Shown here in pieces: positions 34,951 to 44,478 of a stretch of 64,000 bases of DNA. Location: positions 230,138 through 294,137 of the forward strand of contig JABDMH010000056.1 in NCBI GenBank assembly GCA_013001595.1, given 5' to 3'. The notes under the pieces are model-generated. The model was not told the origin of the DNA and searched no databases. It saw only the letters and a list, made by a program, of their open reading frames with translations. Position 1 is the stretch's first letter; each line of letters begins with the position of its first letter. The stretch comes from Saprospiraceae bacterium. GTDB lineage: Bacteria; Bacteroidota; Bacteroidia; Chitinophagales; Saprospiraceae. A program made the position numbers and the translations under genes.

Positions 34951-37182
34951 ATGAAAAGCAGGTACCCAATCTTCTTGTGTTTTATCTTGATGATGCATTT
35001 TTTCGCTTGCCGGCCTCTGCTGGAAAAGCAATTCAAGTCACCACCAGATCGATATAAACCTATGCCTTTCTGGCATATCAATGGTGAGTTGACTACCGAG
35101 GGCATTAGGCAACAGATGCGAGATGCTAGGGAAGCTGGATTTTCTGGTGTTAGTCTGCTCCCGCTCGCGACCAGGGGAAAGCGTGTCGGTACCAGCCCAG
35201 CATTCCTCTCTGAGGCCTATTTTGACCGATTTCAAGATATGTTAGATGTTGCTCGAGAACTCGAGATGGAAATCATTTTATACGACGACAATGATTTTCC
35301 AAGTGGCATGGCCGGTGGAAAATTGCAGGACCAATTTCCAGATCATACCATGAAGCGATTGGATAAGATTGAGAAAATAGTGACCGGTCGTGCTTCATTT
35401 ATTGATACGATACGTGCGGTCAAGTTGATGGCAGCGGTAGCAATGAATTTGGAAACACTCGAGCGCATTGAAATCAGTGATTTCCTGCAGGATAGTGTTA
35501 TTCGGTGGGAAGTGCCAGATGGTTCATGGAAAATTATGTTGTTTGACTTGATGAAGGACAGTTTTCACAAGAAATATTTATGCGTTGATTTTCTAGACAC
35601 TACCGCAGTACGTCATATGATCAATCTCACATATGATCGATATGCTGAACGATTCGGATCCTATTTCGGCAATACCATAAAGATGACTTTTTTCGATGAC
35701 GTCGGGTTTTGGCGGCATCCACGAACGTGGACCGGTCGCTTCAATGCCAAATTTGCAGAGCTTCATGGATATGATCCAAAACCCTATTATCCAGCACTAT
35801 GGTACGACATTGGTCCAGGGACTGAAGCAGTGCGTCACGCGTTTTATCACACGAGAGCCGAACTACTTGCAGAAGGATTTCCCAAATTAGCTGCTCAATG
35901 GAATACTGAACATGGCCTAAAAAGTACGGGTCACCCACCAGGTAATTATGATCCGACTCCGATCGATATGAATGGTGATATCTTCAAATTTTTTCGCTAC
36001 ACACAGATCCCTCTTACAGATGCCATAATAGACTACCAATTTGGGCAGAATGGGCACAAGCTTATTAGTTCTGCAGCTGACTATTACGACCGTCCAGTAG
36101 TGTCGACTGAAATATATGGTGCTTATAAGGAAGCTATTTTTGATACGATGATGTTATATCGACCAATGATGGACCTTTTTATCAGAGGCATCAATCTGGT
36201 CGTTCCTCATGGCCTCTGGTATAACCCAAATCAGGTTTATATTCCACCGCTGGTTTCGCCGTACAGTGAAAAGATTTCGGCAGCCCTTCCCGATTATGTA
36301 GATTTTGTAGGTAGATCCAGCCTTTTGCTAAGGGGTGGCCGTAGGGTTTCGGAGATTGCCGTTATGTATCCATTTGAGGAATTGGCTGGCTGGTACAGGT
36401 TTGAAGATCCTGAAAACCCACGTCAAGGCTTTTTCATCTCTCCGGAAACCGACTATATGGAGATTAGTGGATTTCTAACTAATGATATTAGACGTGATTT
36501 TACATTTATTCATCCTGAATACTTTCTCGATGAAAAATATATTGTAGAGAAAGGAAGTCTGTATTTAGATAACCAGGAAAATTTTCAGAGATACCAAGTG
36601 ATCATATTGACAGGGTGTAAAATCATTTCTCACCGCACCTTGGCCAAGATCAGAGATTTCTACAACCAGGGAGGGAGAGTCGTTTCTACTACACAGCTGC
36701 CATTTATGTCATCCGAAAGGGGCGAGGATCAAAAAGTGATTGATCTGATCCAAGAGATATTTGGCATCGATCCACTACAGCGGGAGAATCTAAAGTCATC
36801 GAGCAGAAAACATGAGTCGGGAGGCATTTCCATATTTATTCCTACACCGACTCAGCAGAAATTGGCAAGCGCACTGAAAGATGTTCCATTCGACGTTGGA
36901 TTTGATAGTCCTCCTGTACTAGAGACGGACTTCGGAAAATTCTCTTATATCCATAAAGTTCGGGATGGAAGAGATATTTATTACTTTGCCAATTCTAGTG
37001 ATGAAACCATTAAGACGCAGGTCTTACTGAGGGGGAGACGGGAACTACAGAGATGGGATCCTCATCATGGAATCATTGACGATGTAGAAAAATGGAGTAT
37101 GGTGGAACTAGATGGCCAGCGGTACACAAAGGGTTCATTGACACTGGAGCCGGTCAGCTCTGTTTTTTGGATGACTAATTGA
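34951..37182 (+). CDS. GH106-like (alpha-L-rhamnosidase-type) lipoprotein
   Basis: A 743-residue lipoprotein (lipobox near HFFAC, Cys20). The catalytic region starts with RYKPMPFWHINGELTTEGIR and contains MRDAREAGFSGVSLLPL, EIILYDDNDFPSGMAGG, TFFDDVGFWRHPRTWTGRF, STEIYGAYKEAIFD and LVVPHGLWYNPNQVYIPP, matching the TIM-barrel core of GH106-like proteins. A Rossmann-like beta domain follows (about 560-680: YQVIILTGCKIISHRTLAKI) and then a small beta domain. It is shorter than typical GH106 rhamnosidases (about 1,000 residues), so the exact family is uncertain. A FucP-like sugar permease gene starts 10 bases downstream. Confidence 0.7.
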   Translation: MKSRYPIFLCFILMMHFFACRPLLEKQFKSPPDRYKPMPFWHINGELTTEGIRQQMRDAREAGFSGVSLLPLATRGKRVGTSPAFLSEAYFDRFQDMLDVARELEMEIILYDDNDFPSGMAGGKLQDQFPDHTMKRLDKIEKIVTGRASFIDTIRAVKLMAAVAMNLETLERIEISDFLQDSVIRWEVPDGSWKIMLFDLMKDSFHKKYLCVDFLDTTAVRHMINLTYDRYAERFGSYFGNTIKMTFFDDVGFWRHPRTWTGRFNAKFAELHGYDPKPYYPALWYDIGPGTEAVRHAFYHTRAELLAEGFPKLAAQWNTEHGLKSTGHPPGNYDPTPIDMNGDIFKFFRYTQIPLTDAIIDYQFGQNGHKLISSAADYYDRPVVSTEIYGAYKEAIFDTMMLYRPMMDLFIRGINLVVPHGLWYNPNQVYIPPLVSPYSEKISAALPDYVDFVGRSSLLLRGGRRVSEIAVMYPFEELAGWYRFEDPENPRQGFFISPETDYMEISGFLTNDIRRDFTFIHPEYFLDEKYIVEKGSLYLDNQENFQRYQVIILTGCKIISHRTLAKIRDFYNQGGRVVSTTQLPFMSSERGEDQKVIDLIQEIFGIDPLQRENLKSSSRKHESGGISIFIPTPTQQKLASALKDVPFDVGFDSPPVLETDFGKFSYIHKVRDGRDIYYFANSSDETIKTQVLLRGRRELQRWDPHHGIIDDVEKWSMVELDGQRYTKGSLTLEPVSSVFWMTN

Positions 37183-37192
37183 TTCTTGTGAT

Positions 37193-38419
37193 ATGAAAAG
37201 GAAATCCATATTTACTGTAGGCTTAATTCTGCTGGTATTTTTTGTCATTTCCTTCTTGACCAATATTTTGGGAGCACTTAATCCAAGTATCAAGCAGAGT
37301 TTTGATTTGGAGTTTTCTTCGCTTGGATTCATGACGTTGGCTTTTTTTTCCGCCTATGGAATTATGTCCATTCCTTCAGGGTTCCTGGTAGAGATTTACG
37401 GGGAAAAAAAGGTGATGGTCTCTGCCTTTACTTTGGCAGCTGTTGGTGCTTTTGCCTTCGTTATTTTTCCTGTATTTGCTGTTTTTCTGGGATCGCTTTT
37501 TTTGATCGGCACAGGCATGGCGATGCTACAAGTAGCAATTAATCCATTGTTGCGAGTGGCTGGTGGCAAGGAGCATTTTGCATTTAATTCTGTGCTGGGT
37601 CAGTTTGCGTTTGGACTAGCAGGAGTGGGAGGACCATATCTTTTCGCCTACTTGATGAGCAACAGAATGGGGGGTGATGTAGTCACTGACTTTCTATTTG
37701 GCATGGTGCCTGGCAATATGCAATGGGTCAGCATATATTGGGTGTTTGGGGTGATTGCCCTGATAATGACCATCATCATTGCGCTCTATCGCTTTCCTGC
37801 GGTGGAATTGGAGGAGCATGAAAAGTCTGGGGCATGGGCAGTTTACAGATCCCTGTTTCGAAACCGTACAGTCATCGCTTATTTCTTAGGTATATTTTGC
37901 TATGTAGGCTTTGAGCAAGGGGTATCCTTTTGGATTTCGCAATTTTTAGAGACCTATCATGGAATTGATTCGAATGGTCGTGGAGCTGAAGCGGTGGGCA
38001 ACTACTGGGGATTGCTTACCATCGGATGTTTGTTGGGTCTGGTCATGTTAAGAATCATAGATAGCAAAAAGGTACTTGGCTTGTTCACCATCTTAGCAGC
38101 TTTGAGTTTGGCTCTGGCGCTGTTTGGTTCGGTAGAGGTGGCTCTAATAGCATTTCCCGCCGTAGGTTTTTTTAGCTCGGTGATGTATTCCGTTGTTTTT
38201 TCACTGGCGCTTAACTCTTTTGATGCGCATCATGGTTCATTTGCCGGAATCTTGTGCGCAGGAATAATCGGCGGAGCCATTGCTCCATTTATAGTGGGCG
38301 GTCTAAGTGATCTATTTAATCTTCGCCTAGGTATGTTATTTAATTTCCTGACATTGGCCTATCTTTTTGGAATAAGTATATGGGCAGATCCACTGGTGAA
38401 AAATAAAATTGGACTGTGA
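37193..38419 (+). CDS. FHS-family sugar:H+ symporter (FucP-like MFS permease)
   Basis: A 408-residue, 12-helix inner-membrane transporter. The pattern MKRKSIFTVGLILLVFFVIS, TNILGALNPSIKQSFDLEFS, FFSAYGIMSIPSGFLVEIYG and GTGMAMLQVAINPLLRVAGG fits the fucose:galactose:hexose (FHS) group containing FucP and glucose/galactose permeases. It follows the GH106-like lipoprotein by 10 bases and probably imports the deoxysugar or hexose that enzyme releases. Sugar choice (L-fucose, L-rhamnose or other) cannot be read from sequence. It converges on the SelA-like gene with 7 bases between stops. Confidence 0.82.
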   Translation: MKRKSIFTVGLILLVFFVISFLTNILGALNPSIKQSFDLEFSSLGFMTLAFFSAYGIMSIPSGFLVEIYGEKKVMVSAFTLAAVGAFAFVIFPVFAVFLGSLFLIGTGMAMLQVAINPLLRVAGGKEHFAFNSVLGQFAFGLAGVGGPYLFAYLMSNRMGGDVVTDFLFGMVPGNMQWVSIYWVFGVIALIMTIIIALYRFPAVELEEHEKSGAWAVYRSLFRNRTVIAYFLGIFCYVGFEQGVSFWISQFLETYHGIDSNGRGAEAVGNYWGLLTIGCLLGLVMLRIIDSKKVLGLFTILAALSLALALFGSVEVALIAFPAVGFFSSVMYSVVFSLALNSFDAHHGSFAGILCAGIIGGAIAPFIVGGLSDLFNLRLGMLFNFLTLAYLFGISIWADPLVKNKIGL

Positions 38420-38426
38420 TCAGAGT

Positions 38427-40007
38427 TTAATAAGTTTTACGTTTTGCTGTCCATTTTGCCATTCCATACTCACCTAAACTCACATTACCCTCCATGTGAT
38501 CTCCATCAACGATACCTGAAAATTCGAAATTGAGTCTAGTTCCATCGCCAGTGTATGAACTGCGTATTAAAATATTGTTCCCATGCAGGGTTCCGCTCAG
38601 GTTTCTTGCCGCATAGCTGCCGATGTGCGTCCCCGATAATTTGTGTGCTTCTTGTTCAAGAAAAAGTGTTTGGTCCACTGAGCTGGCACAGAAATGCATG
38701 TTGAGTTCCCATTGACCGTTGATGTCGAAGGCAGGAGTTGGAGTAGCTTTTGATATGGTCGGTGGTTTGGAAAGAATTTCAAACAGTCTATTCGCAATGA
38801 TTTGTTCTTCCCCCGATTCCAGCTGTGAAGGATTGATCTGTATGTTGGGCTGCATATTGGGTGGAAATGGCAAAAAACTGCCAGCACCGCTTACTGCTAT
38901 GCGCGGATTGCCATTCCACAATAGATTTTCTACATCGTAGCCGGTTAGAGGAATCTCGGTTGGATCCCATTGAATGCGCATAGTTGGAAAACGATTGGAG
39001 AGCTTGGCACCTGCTTGAGAAATTTCTGTGGTCACCTTCGGTAGTGGATTGATCTTTTCCCTGATATGTGATAGCCATTCATTCCACACCCGGTTTTCCT
39101 GTTGATGATCTCTCCTAAACCACATTTCCACTGCGGTGAGCATACCCAGAATCTCTTCTCTTCCCACTTTATGACCACGAGCAAATCCATGATGTGGAGC
39201 GCTGACCATCCATGAGGCCTCTACCAGGTCTCTGCGGCCTAGCAGGAGACCTGCACACTGTGGACCCCGCATGCATTTACCACCACTGTAGGCAACCAAG
39301 TCGGCTCCCTGCATCAGGTGTTTATTGGGAACGGTCAGTTCTTCCGCAGCAGCATCTGCCAAAATAGGTACGCCCAAGGGCTTTGCTCGTTTGGCAATTT
39401 CCTTGATGGATAGAGGTCCAGCATCTGATGAGGCCCCCGTCAGGACCAGTATCATCGCGGTGCGTGGTCCCAATGCATTTTCTAAAGCCGCTGGAGAAGA
39501 GACCTCAACCATCTTGGTTCCAACTGCCCTGGCAGCACATTCATAGGCTGTTCTGCTATAGGAGGGGATAATAACCTCATCATTCATTCCAGCCAGCTTA
39601 GGTATTTTCCAAAGCTTGTCCGGGTCTCCTCCGCTCACACATGCCGCTGTTGCCATCGTGATGGCTGCAGAGGCACCTGAAGTAATGCATCCCCATTCTG
39701 CCCCGGTCAGTTCTGCTAGTCGGACTCCCACTCCTTGCATAAGTTCATCTATGTGTACATATTGACGCGATGCTGCATCCATGGCTTCCTTCACTTCTGG
39801 AAGCATGCGTGTGGCTCCGACGATCGTCACTGTGCCTCGAGCATTAATCAATGGCACCACGTTTAGCGATGCATAGATGTTAGCAAAAGCCGCATCGGTG
39901 ACTTTGACCGTCGGAGCTGATGACAATCTACCTGCCACACCACTAGTCAATATTCCGCCCAATGTGAGGCGTGGAACGTATCGCAACAATGCCCTTCTAT
40001 TAATCAT
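38427..40007 (-). CDS. exported SelA-like PLP enzyme with C-terminal beta domain
   Basis: A 526-residue protein. The start at 40007 gives a Tat-like signal (MINRRALLRYVPRLTLGGIL). Residues about 45-425 match the selenocysteine-synthase/D-glucosaminate-6-phosphate ammonia-lyase group of PLP enzymes: LINARGTVTIVGATRM, GCITSGASAAITMATAAC, PILADAAAE and the PLP lysine loop AYSGGKCMRGPQCAGLLLGR. The last 95 residues form an extra beta-rich, lipocalin-like domain (GQWELNMHF...NNILIRSSYTGDGTRLNFEF). It is not a tRNA-selenium transferase in context: it is exported and paired with a sugar-acid dehydratase-like gene. A lyase acting on an amino sugar acid or related compound in the periplasm is my inference. 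Confidence 0.75.
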   Translation of the reverse strand: MINRRALLRYVPRLTLGGILTSGVAGRLSSAPTVKVTDAAFANIYASLNVVPLINARGTVTIVGATRMLPEVKEAMDAASRQYVHIDELMQGVGVRLAELTGAEWGCITSGASAAITMATAACVSGGDPDKLWKIPKLAGMNDEVIIPSYSRTAYECAARAVGTKMVEVSSPAALENALGPRTAMILVLTGASSDAGPLSIKEIAKRAKPLGVPILADAAAEELTVPNKHLMQGADLVAYSGGKCMRGPQCAGLLLGRRDLVEASWMVSAPHHGFARGHKVGREEILGMLTAVEMWFRRDHQQENRVWNEWLSHIREKINPLPKVTTEISQAGAKLSNRFPTMRIQWDPTEIPLTGYDVENLLWNGNPRIAVSGAGSFLPFPPNMQPNIQINPSQLESGEEQIIANRLFEILSKPPTISKATPTPAFDINGQWELNMHFCASSVDQTLFLEQEAHKLSGTHIGSYAARNLSGTLHGNNILIRSSYTGDGTRLNFEFSGIVDGDHMEGNVSLGEYGMAKWTAKRKTY

Positions 40008-40249
40008 GATGCTATTAGTTTTTTTGATGTTTCTTGAACTACAATCTAAATGTTTATAGCTCAATATCGCAACTAGGTTGCAGACTAAAATGACAATCCA
40101 GGTGGACGATGCCGTGCCGTCAAAGTTCACACCATGCCGCTATGGGTATGGGTTCCGTCCAAAGACGATGGCATACTTTTGAGGCAGTGATCCGACAGAT
40201 TTCAAAAGCTGAATGACCGTCTACCGAAATACAACTTGATAGGTTGTGA

Positions 40250-41476
40250 TTACCAATCCACCACCGAATTGTCATCAGCATCGTATCTCGCAGGATATTC
40301 CCTCGGCTCACCCACCTCATTGTCAAGTTTGTCTTCATCGATGGTGATGCCAAGTCCTGGTCCTGTTGGAATGGGTCGATAACCATCCACTACAGGCGGC
40401 AGCGGTTCGGCCAGTAATTCATGTTCTCGATCTCCACGCTCCTGAACCATAAAATTGGGAATGCAGGCTGCCACCTGCAGACTTGCTGCTAGAGAGCACG
40501 GACCATTGGGATTATGAGGTGCCAAGGGGGCATAGTATGCTTCGGCCATTCCAGCGATCAAGCGCAATTCTGTGATCCCTCCTGCATAATTAACATCTGG
40601 CTGCAAGATCATGGCTGCTTTCTTTTCCAGGATTTCTCTAAATCCCCATTTGGTGAAAATACGTTCACCAGTGGCGATGGGAATGTGCGTCTTACTGGCC
40701 AGGTCTGCCATGACATCGACATTTAGGGGCTGAATAATCTCCTCATAAAACCAAGGTTTGAGAGGTTCAAGTTCCTTGATTAGTATGCTCGCCGTGGTTG
40801 GCTGGACAGCCCCATGAAAATCTAGCCCTATGTCAACACCAGGATGCTTTTCCTTGAGGGCCGCAAACCTTTCTACCACTTCCTCCACAAACTTTTGGCC
40901 CTCCAAGTACTTGAACGGTTTACGAGATGCATTGGGACCAACTTTCATGGCCCTCACCCCTGTCTCTGCATTCGGGGTGCCATATACGAAAGCCCTGTCT
41001 CGAGTTGGACCACCTAGCAATTTATAAACAGGTACACCATAACACTTGCCAGCAATGTCCCACAGAGCCTGGTCAATTCCGGATAAGATGGCGGTTTTTA
41101 TGGGACCACCCTTATAAAAGGCACTTCTGTGGATGGCTTGCCAGTGCTTGACCACAGGTCTGGGATCTTTGCCAATCAGATAATCACCCACTTCCAATGC
41201 TCCAGCAGCACATGCCTTGGCATCATCCTTCAACATCTCTCCCCATCCGGTGATGCCAGCGTCAGTGTGGATCTTGACAAAGACCCACGAATTTTTTAGG
41301 ACAAAAGTTTCGAGTCGAGTCACTTTGATTGGATCATTGGGATCTATAGGACTCAATATTGTTTTTTCGTAATGAACAGATCCTTGCATTCGAGGCAAAC
41401 CTAGAGTTCCTGCCAAGGTAGAAGCAGTTAAGAATTTAAAGAAATTCCTTCGTGATTTCGTTTTAATATCAAACAT
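40250..41476 (-). CDS. exported D-galactonate dehydratase-like enolase-superfamily enzyme
   Basis: A 408-residue member of the DgoD-like branch of the mandelate racemase group. The start at 41476 gives a Tat-type signal (KSRRNFFKFLTASTLAG). Catalytic features are DFHGAVQ (metal ligand Asp219 and His221), YEEIIQPLN (Glu245/246), IATGERIF (Glu271), LQPDVNYAGGITE and APHNPNGP (His321), the dyad and metal set of galactonate dehydratase. Family members act in the cytoplasm; an exported version would dehydrate a sugar acid in the periplasm. It lies 242 bases upstream of the SelA-like exported enzyme on the same strand. Substrate identity is uncertain. Confidence 0.8.
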   Translation of the reverse strand: MFDIKTKSRRNFFKFLTASTLAGTLGLPRMQGSVHYEKTILSPIDPNDPIKVTRLETFVLKNSWVFVKIHTDAGITGWGEMLKDDAKACAAGALEVGDYLIGKDPRPVVKHWQAIHRSAFYKGGPIKTAILSGIDQALWDIAGKCYGVPVYKLLGGPTRDRAFVYGTPNAETGVRAMKVGPNASRKPFKYLEGQKFVEEVVERFAALKEKHPGVDIGLDFHGAVQPTTASILIKELEPLKPWFYEEIIQPLNVDVMADLASKTHIPIATGERIFTKWGFREILEKKAAMILQPDVNYAGGITELRLIAGMAEAYYAPLAPHNPNGPCSLAASLQVAACIPNFMVQERGDREHELLAEPLPPVVDGYRPIPTGPGLGITIDEDKLDNEVGEPREYPARYDADDNSVVDW

Positions 41477-41810
41477 AAGAACACAATTTACTTGGTGATT
41501 TCTGCCAAATACCAACGATTAGGGACCACCTCAATTCTGAATGGCTCCGTGGTCATGGTCTGTAATTGGGGACTGTCGTGAGACAAAGGCTCGCTTCTTG
41601 AAGTTTGCGGGATTCAGTCCGTGATTCTCTCTGCTCATCGCTAATTTAATGAATTGCTATTACATTCAGTTTTCAATATTAATCTCCCTTGTGGATGGCG
41701 CTATCACTGTCATTTTATGCTCCTTTACTTCTGATGTCAGGGATTTCCTGCTTCTCCACTTGGGAAATGTGTCGTTTTGGGACGGTGGGATCAAGCAAAG
41801 TACATTCGTG
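41477..41810. other. 334-bp intergenic region
   Basis: Upstream of the DgoD-like gene and downstream of the TonB receptor stop. Two short minus-strand frames are open: 41531-41638 (35 codons starting MSRENHGLNPANFKKRAF) and a tail reading FRIEVVPNRWYLAEITK ending at TAA 41488-41490. They may be pieces of one broken small gene, but neither matches anything I know. Confidence 0.3.
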
Positions 41811-44219
41811 CTAGAACTTGTAGCTATATCCTAATCGAATAACCTGAGTTTCGTAGTAATCACTGCTGGTATAGCTAAAACCGTTTCCCTTAATCTTTTT
41901 CTTGACTACCATCGTATTTAGCAGATCAGTGCCATTAAAGAACAATTCGCCTTTGTCCTTTTGAATTGATTTCTTGATTCCAACATCCAAAGATATTCTC
42001 GAATCAATGGTTCCCTGCGGGATGATGTCAGGTGTAATGTAGATGGCCGTCAATTGAGCTTCTGTGCCTCCGCCGAATTTAAAATTAGTGTTTAGCTTAA
42101 TGTTGCCAGCATAAATTTTCTGCATTTCAGCGGTGAAGATATTATCCACTGGGTACTGATTCACGACTGAAAAAGCGTCTATCTGATTGTAATAACCGTT
42201 TAGATTAAGGTTCATATCTATGATCTCTGACAATGCTTGCGTTACTACCACTTCCATACCTGTGTTGTAGCTTTTTTCTGCATTCTGAGAAATGTTGTAT
42301 ATCAGGTTAGAGTTGTCAACGGTGGTGGCAATTCTGGCAATCGTTCCATCGGAGATGCGATGGTAAACAGCACCGTATAGGTACCCTTCGTTCCAATCAG
42401 TCTTGTAGCCAAGTTCGAAGCCATTGGTAAACTGAGGCTGTAATCCAGGATTTCCTACCTTGATGATTTCTGCATCATCATATTTGGGAAAAATCCGTAT
42501 GTCTACCTCATCCGGCCGATCTACCCTGCGATTGAAAAAGGCTGATATTTTGTTGCGATCATTCAATTTATAGGTGATACGTACATTTGGAAAGGGCTGC
42601 AAGTAGTTATAGCCATCACTTTGATAGGTATTATGACGTGGATCTACCTCATATTTCAAATCAATGTATTCTAATCTTAGACCGACTTCAGCTTCCAACT
42701 TTTTTACCTCATATGTGTAATTACCATAGAGAGCAGGAATTGTCTCTTTGTAAGTGGCTTTACCATCCGCACCGGTATCAAGCACAGAATTTGTAGCTGA
42801 CGGATTAAACAGCATATCTGTCGGAATGGTCCTTCTCCGTAACTTCATCCCTGTCTCCAACAACCCATGTTTCAAGGGTCTTGTGTAATCAAATGTGAAA
42901 TCGGCAACCTTCTGGTCTGCAATCAGAAAAAAGGATTCTTCCACCGAATAAGAGGGCCGTGTATTGGTGAAAAAATACTTTTCATCTTCTCGATCAAAGG
43001 TGTAATTGAAACCAATGTTCAACTTACGGCCAGGTTGCAGAAATGTATGCTCGTAGGCAAAAGATGCCATGGCAGCCGTAAGCACCTCATCTTCCAAAAA
43101 TTGCCAAAGCCTTTGATTTTCATCTGAGTTCTCATTGAAAAAGGGTTGGTCTCCATAATCCTTGATAGACTCCTGAGTGAAAAGCCCAGATATGGTCAGT
43201 GTATTTCGGTCATTTACAAACCAGTCAAAACCTGCCTTGGAAGTAAAAAAATTGGTATTTCGATTCCGCTTGAGTTGTTGATTGATTACCGTACCATCAT
43301 CGTAGGTTCTGTTGACAAACTCATTTTTATTTAGCGTTTGAGTATATAAATTGTCTGCCTGCAGAAAAAGGTTGACCTTGGTTTTCCGATAATTCAGGGA
43401 GAAGGAAGGATTGATCTTTGGTGTGCCTGTATATTGGGGACGGATGCCTGGTAAATTCTCCTTTCTAATCCACAGAGCTCCAAGTCCAGTTGACAATCCA
43501 ACCATACCATTCAGTCCACTTTGCTCTTGTTTCTTTAGCATGATATTGATAATACCTGCATTTCCGTTCGCATCATATTTTGCAGAAGGATTGTTGATGA
43601 TTTCAATCTTCGCAACGGCTGACGCCGGTATGTTATCTAATCCCTTTTGGTTTCCAAATCCTGTCATGGCCGTCTGTTTGCCATCAATCAAAATCATTAC
43701 TTGATCACTACCCCGAAGCTGGACTTGTCCATCGTGCGTGGTGACCCCAGGAAGGTTATTCATAGATTGTAGTAGACTGCCACCACGTTGGCTTACATTG
43801 TCATCGACTGTATAGGTTTTTTTGTCCATGGTTCCAGCAATGGCGTCCTGATTACCTGTAACTACCACTTCAATAAGCTGCTGTACGTTTTCATCCATAA
43901 ATATGGAACCTATGTCAATGTATTTGGAATTAGAACCTACAAAAAGTGGAGCTGAATATTTCGTAAAACCAACATAAGATATTTCAATCAGATAATTCCT
44001 GGGCTGGACATCTGAAATCGTAAACAGCCCATGATCATTGGAGATGGTGCCTGCAACAAAAGACGAATCAATGTCTTTAAGTACTACATTCACAAAAGGC
44101 AAGGACTCTTCTGAAACTTTTTTTTTGATGATTCCTGATACACTAACCAATGACCCTTGAGCCATTAGATATATTGGAGATAGAAATAAACTCATCAAGA
44201 TTACAGTACGTATCTTCAT
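41811..44219 (-). CDS. TonB-dependent outer-membrane receptor with CarboxypepD_reg domain
   Basis: An 802-residue outer-membrane protein with signal peptide (MKIRTVILMSLFLSPIYLMAQ), an N-terminal carboxypeptidase-regulatory-like domain (residues about 22-115), a plug (GTMDKKTYTVDDNVSQRGGS, LLQSMNNLPGVTTHDGQVQL, VAKIEIINNPSAKYDANGNAG) and a 22-strand barrel ending in the aromatic RLGYSYKF. This is the OMP_b-brl_3 type, not the SusC type, and no SusD gene accompanies it; siderophore, peptide or metal uptake are possible. An ATG five codons upstream (44234) is also available. The metalloprotease gene is divergent, 259 bases away, so both may share a regulatory region. Confidence 0.88.
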   Translation of the reverse strand: MKIRTVILMSLFLSPIYLMAQGSLVSVSGIIKKKVSEESLPFVNVVLKDIDSSFVAGTISNDHGLFTISDVQPRNYLIEISYVGFTKYSAPLFVGSNSKYIDIGSIFMDENVQQLIEVVVTGNQDAIAGTMDKKTYTVDDNVSQRGGSLLQSMNNLPGVTTHDGQVQLRGSDQVMILIDGKQTAMTGFGNQKGLDNIPASAVAKIEIINNPSAKYDANGNAGIINIMLKKQEQSGLNGMVGLSTGLGALWIRKENLPGIRPQYTGTPKINPSFSLNYRKTKVNLFLQADNLYTQTLNKNEFVNRTYDDGTVINQQLKRNRNTNFFTSKAGFDWFVNDRNTLTISGLFTQESIKDYGDQPFFNENSDENQRLWQFLEDEVLTAAMASFAYEHTFLQPGRKLNIGFNYTFDREDEKYFFTNTRPSYSVEESFFLIADQKVADFTFDYTRPLKHGLLETGMKLRRRTIPTDMLFNPSATNSVLDTGADGKATYKETIPALYGNYTYEVKKLEAEVGLRLEYIDLKYEVDPRHNTYQSDGYNYLQPFPNVRITYKLNDRNKISAFFNRRVDRPDEVDIRIFPKYDDAEIIKVGNPGLQPQFTNGFELGYKTDWNEGYLYGAVYHRISDGTIARIATTVDNSNLIYNISQNAEKSYNTGMEVVVTQALSEIIDMNLNLNGYYNQIDAFSVVNQYPVDNIFTAEMQKIYAGNIKLNTNFKFGGGTEAQLTAIYITPDIIPQGTIDSRISLDVGIKKSIQKDKGELFFNGTDLLNTMVVKKKIKGNGFSYTSSDYYETQVIRLGYSYKF

Positions 44220-44478
44220 TTTTATCACTCCCATGTTAACATCAATTATGGATCGATTCTGCTAGTTTTTGAATGGCGCACTTCAGTCTGTCAAGGTTTC
44301 GAATGCAAGATGAAAGATAGAGAAACCCTTCGTTCCTCGACTTCTAGATTCAATCCTTGCCTCTCTTTCCACTCTGATATCTAATTCCTGCAACTTAGTA
44401 AGGCATAATTATTGCTCTATATCCAAGTTACATAGTTTCATGTCCCGATCTCATTCCGGCACTGGGCCACTGAATTAG

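Noticed and set aside
38427..40007. Selenocysteine synthase (SelA) involved in selenium incorporation
   Set aside because: Despite the SelA-like fold it has an export signal and an extra C-terminal domain, no selB or selD is adjacent, and the nearby SelO has cysteine in its tail.
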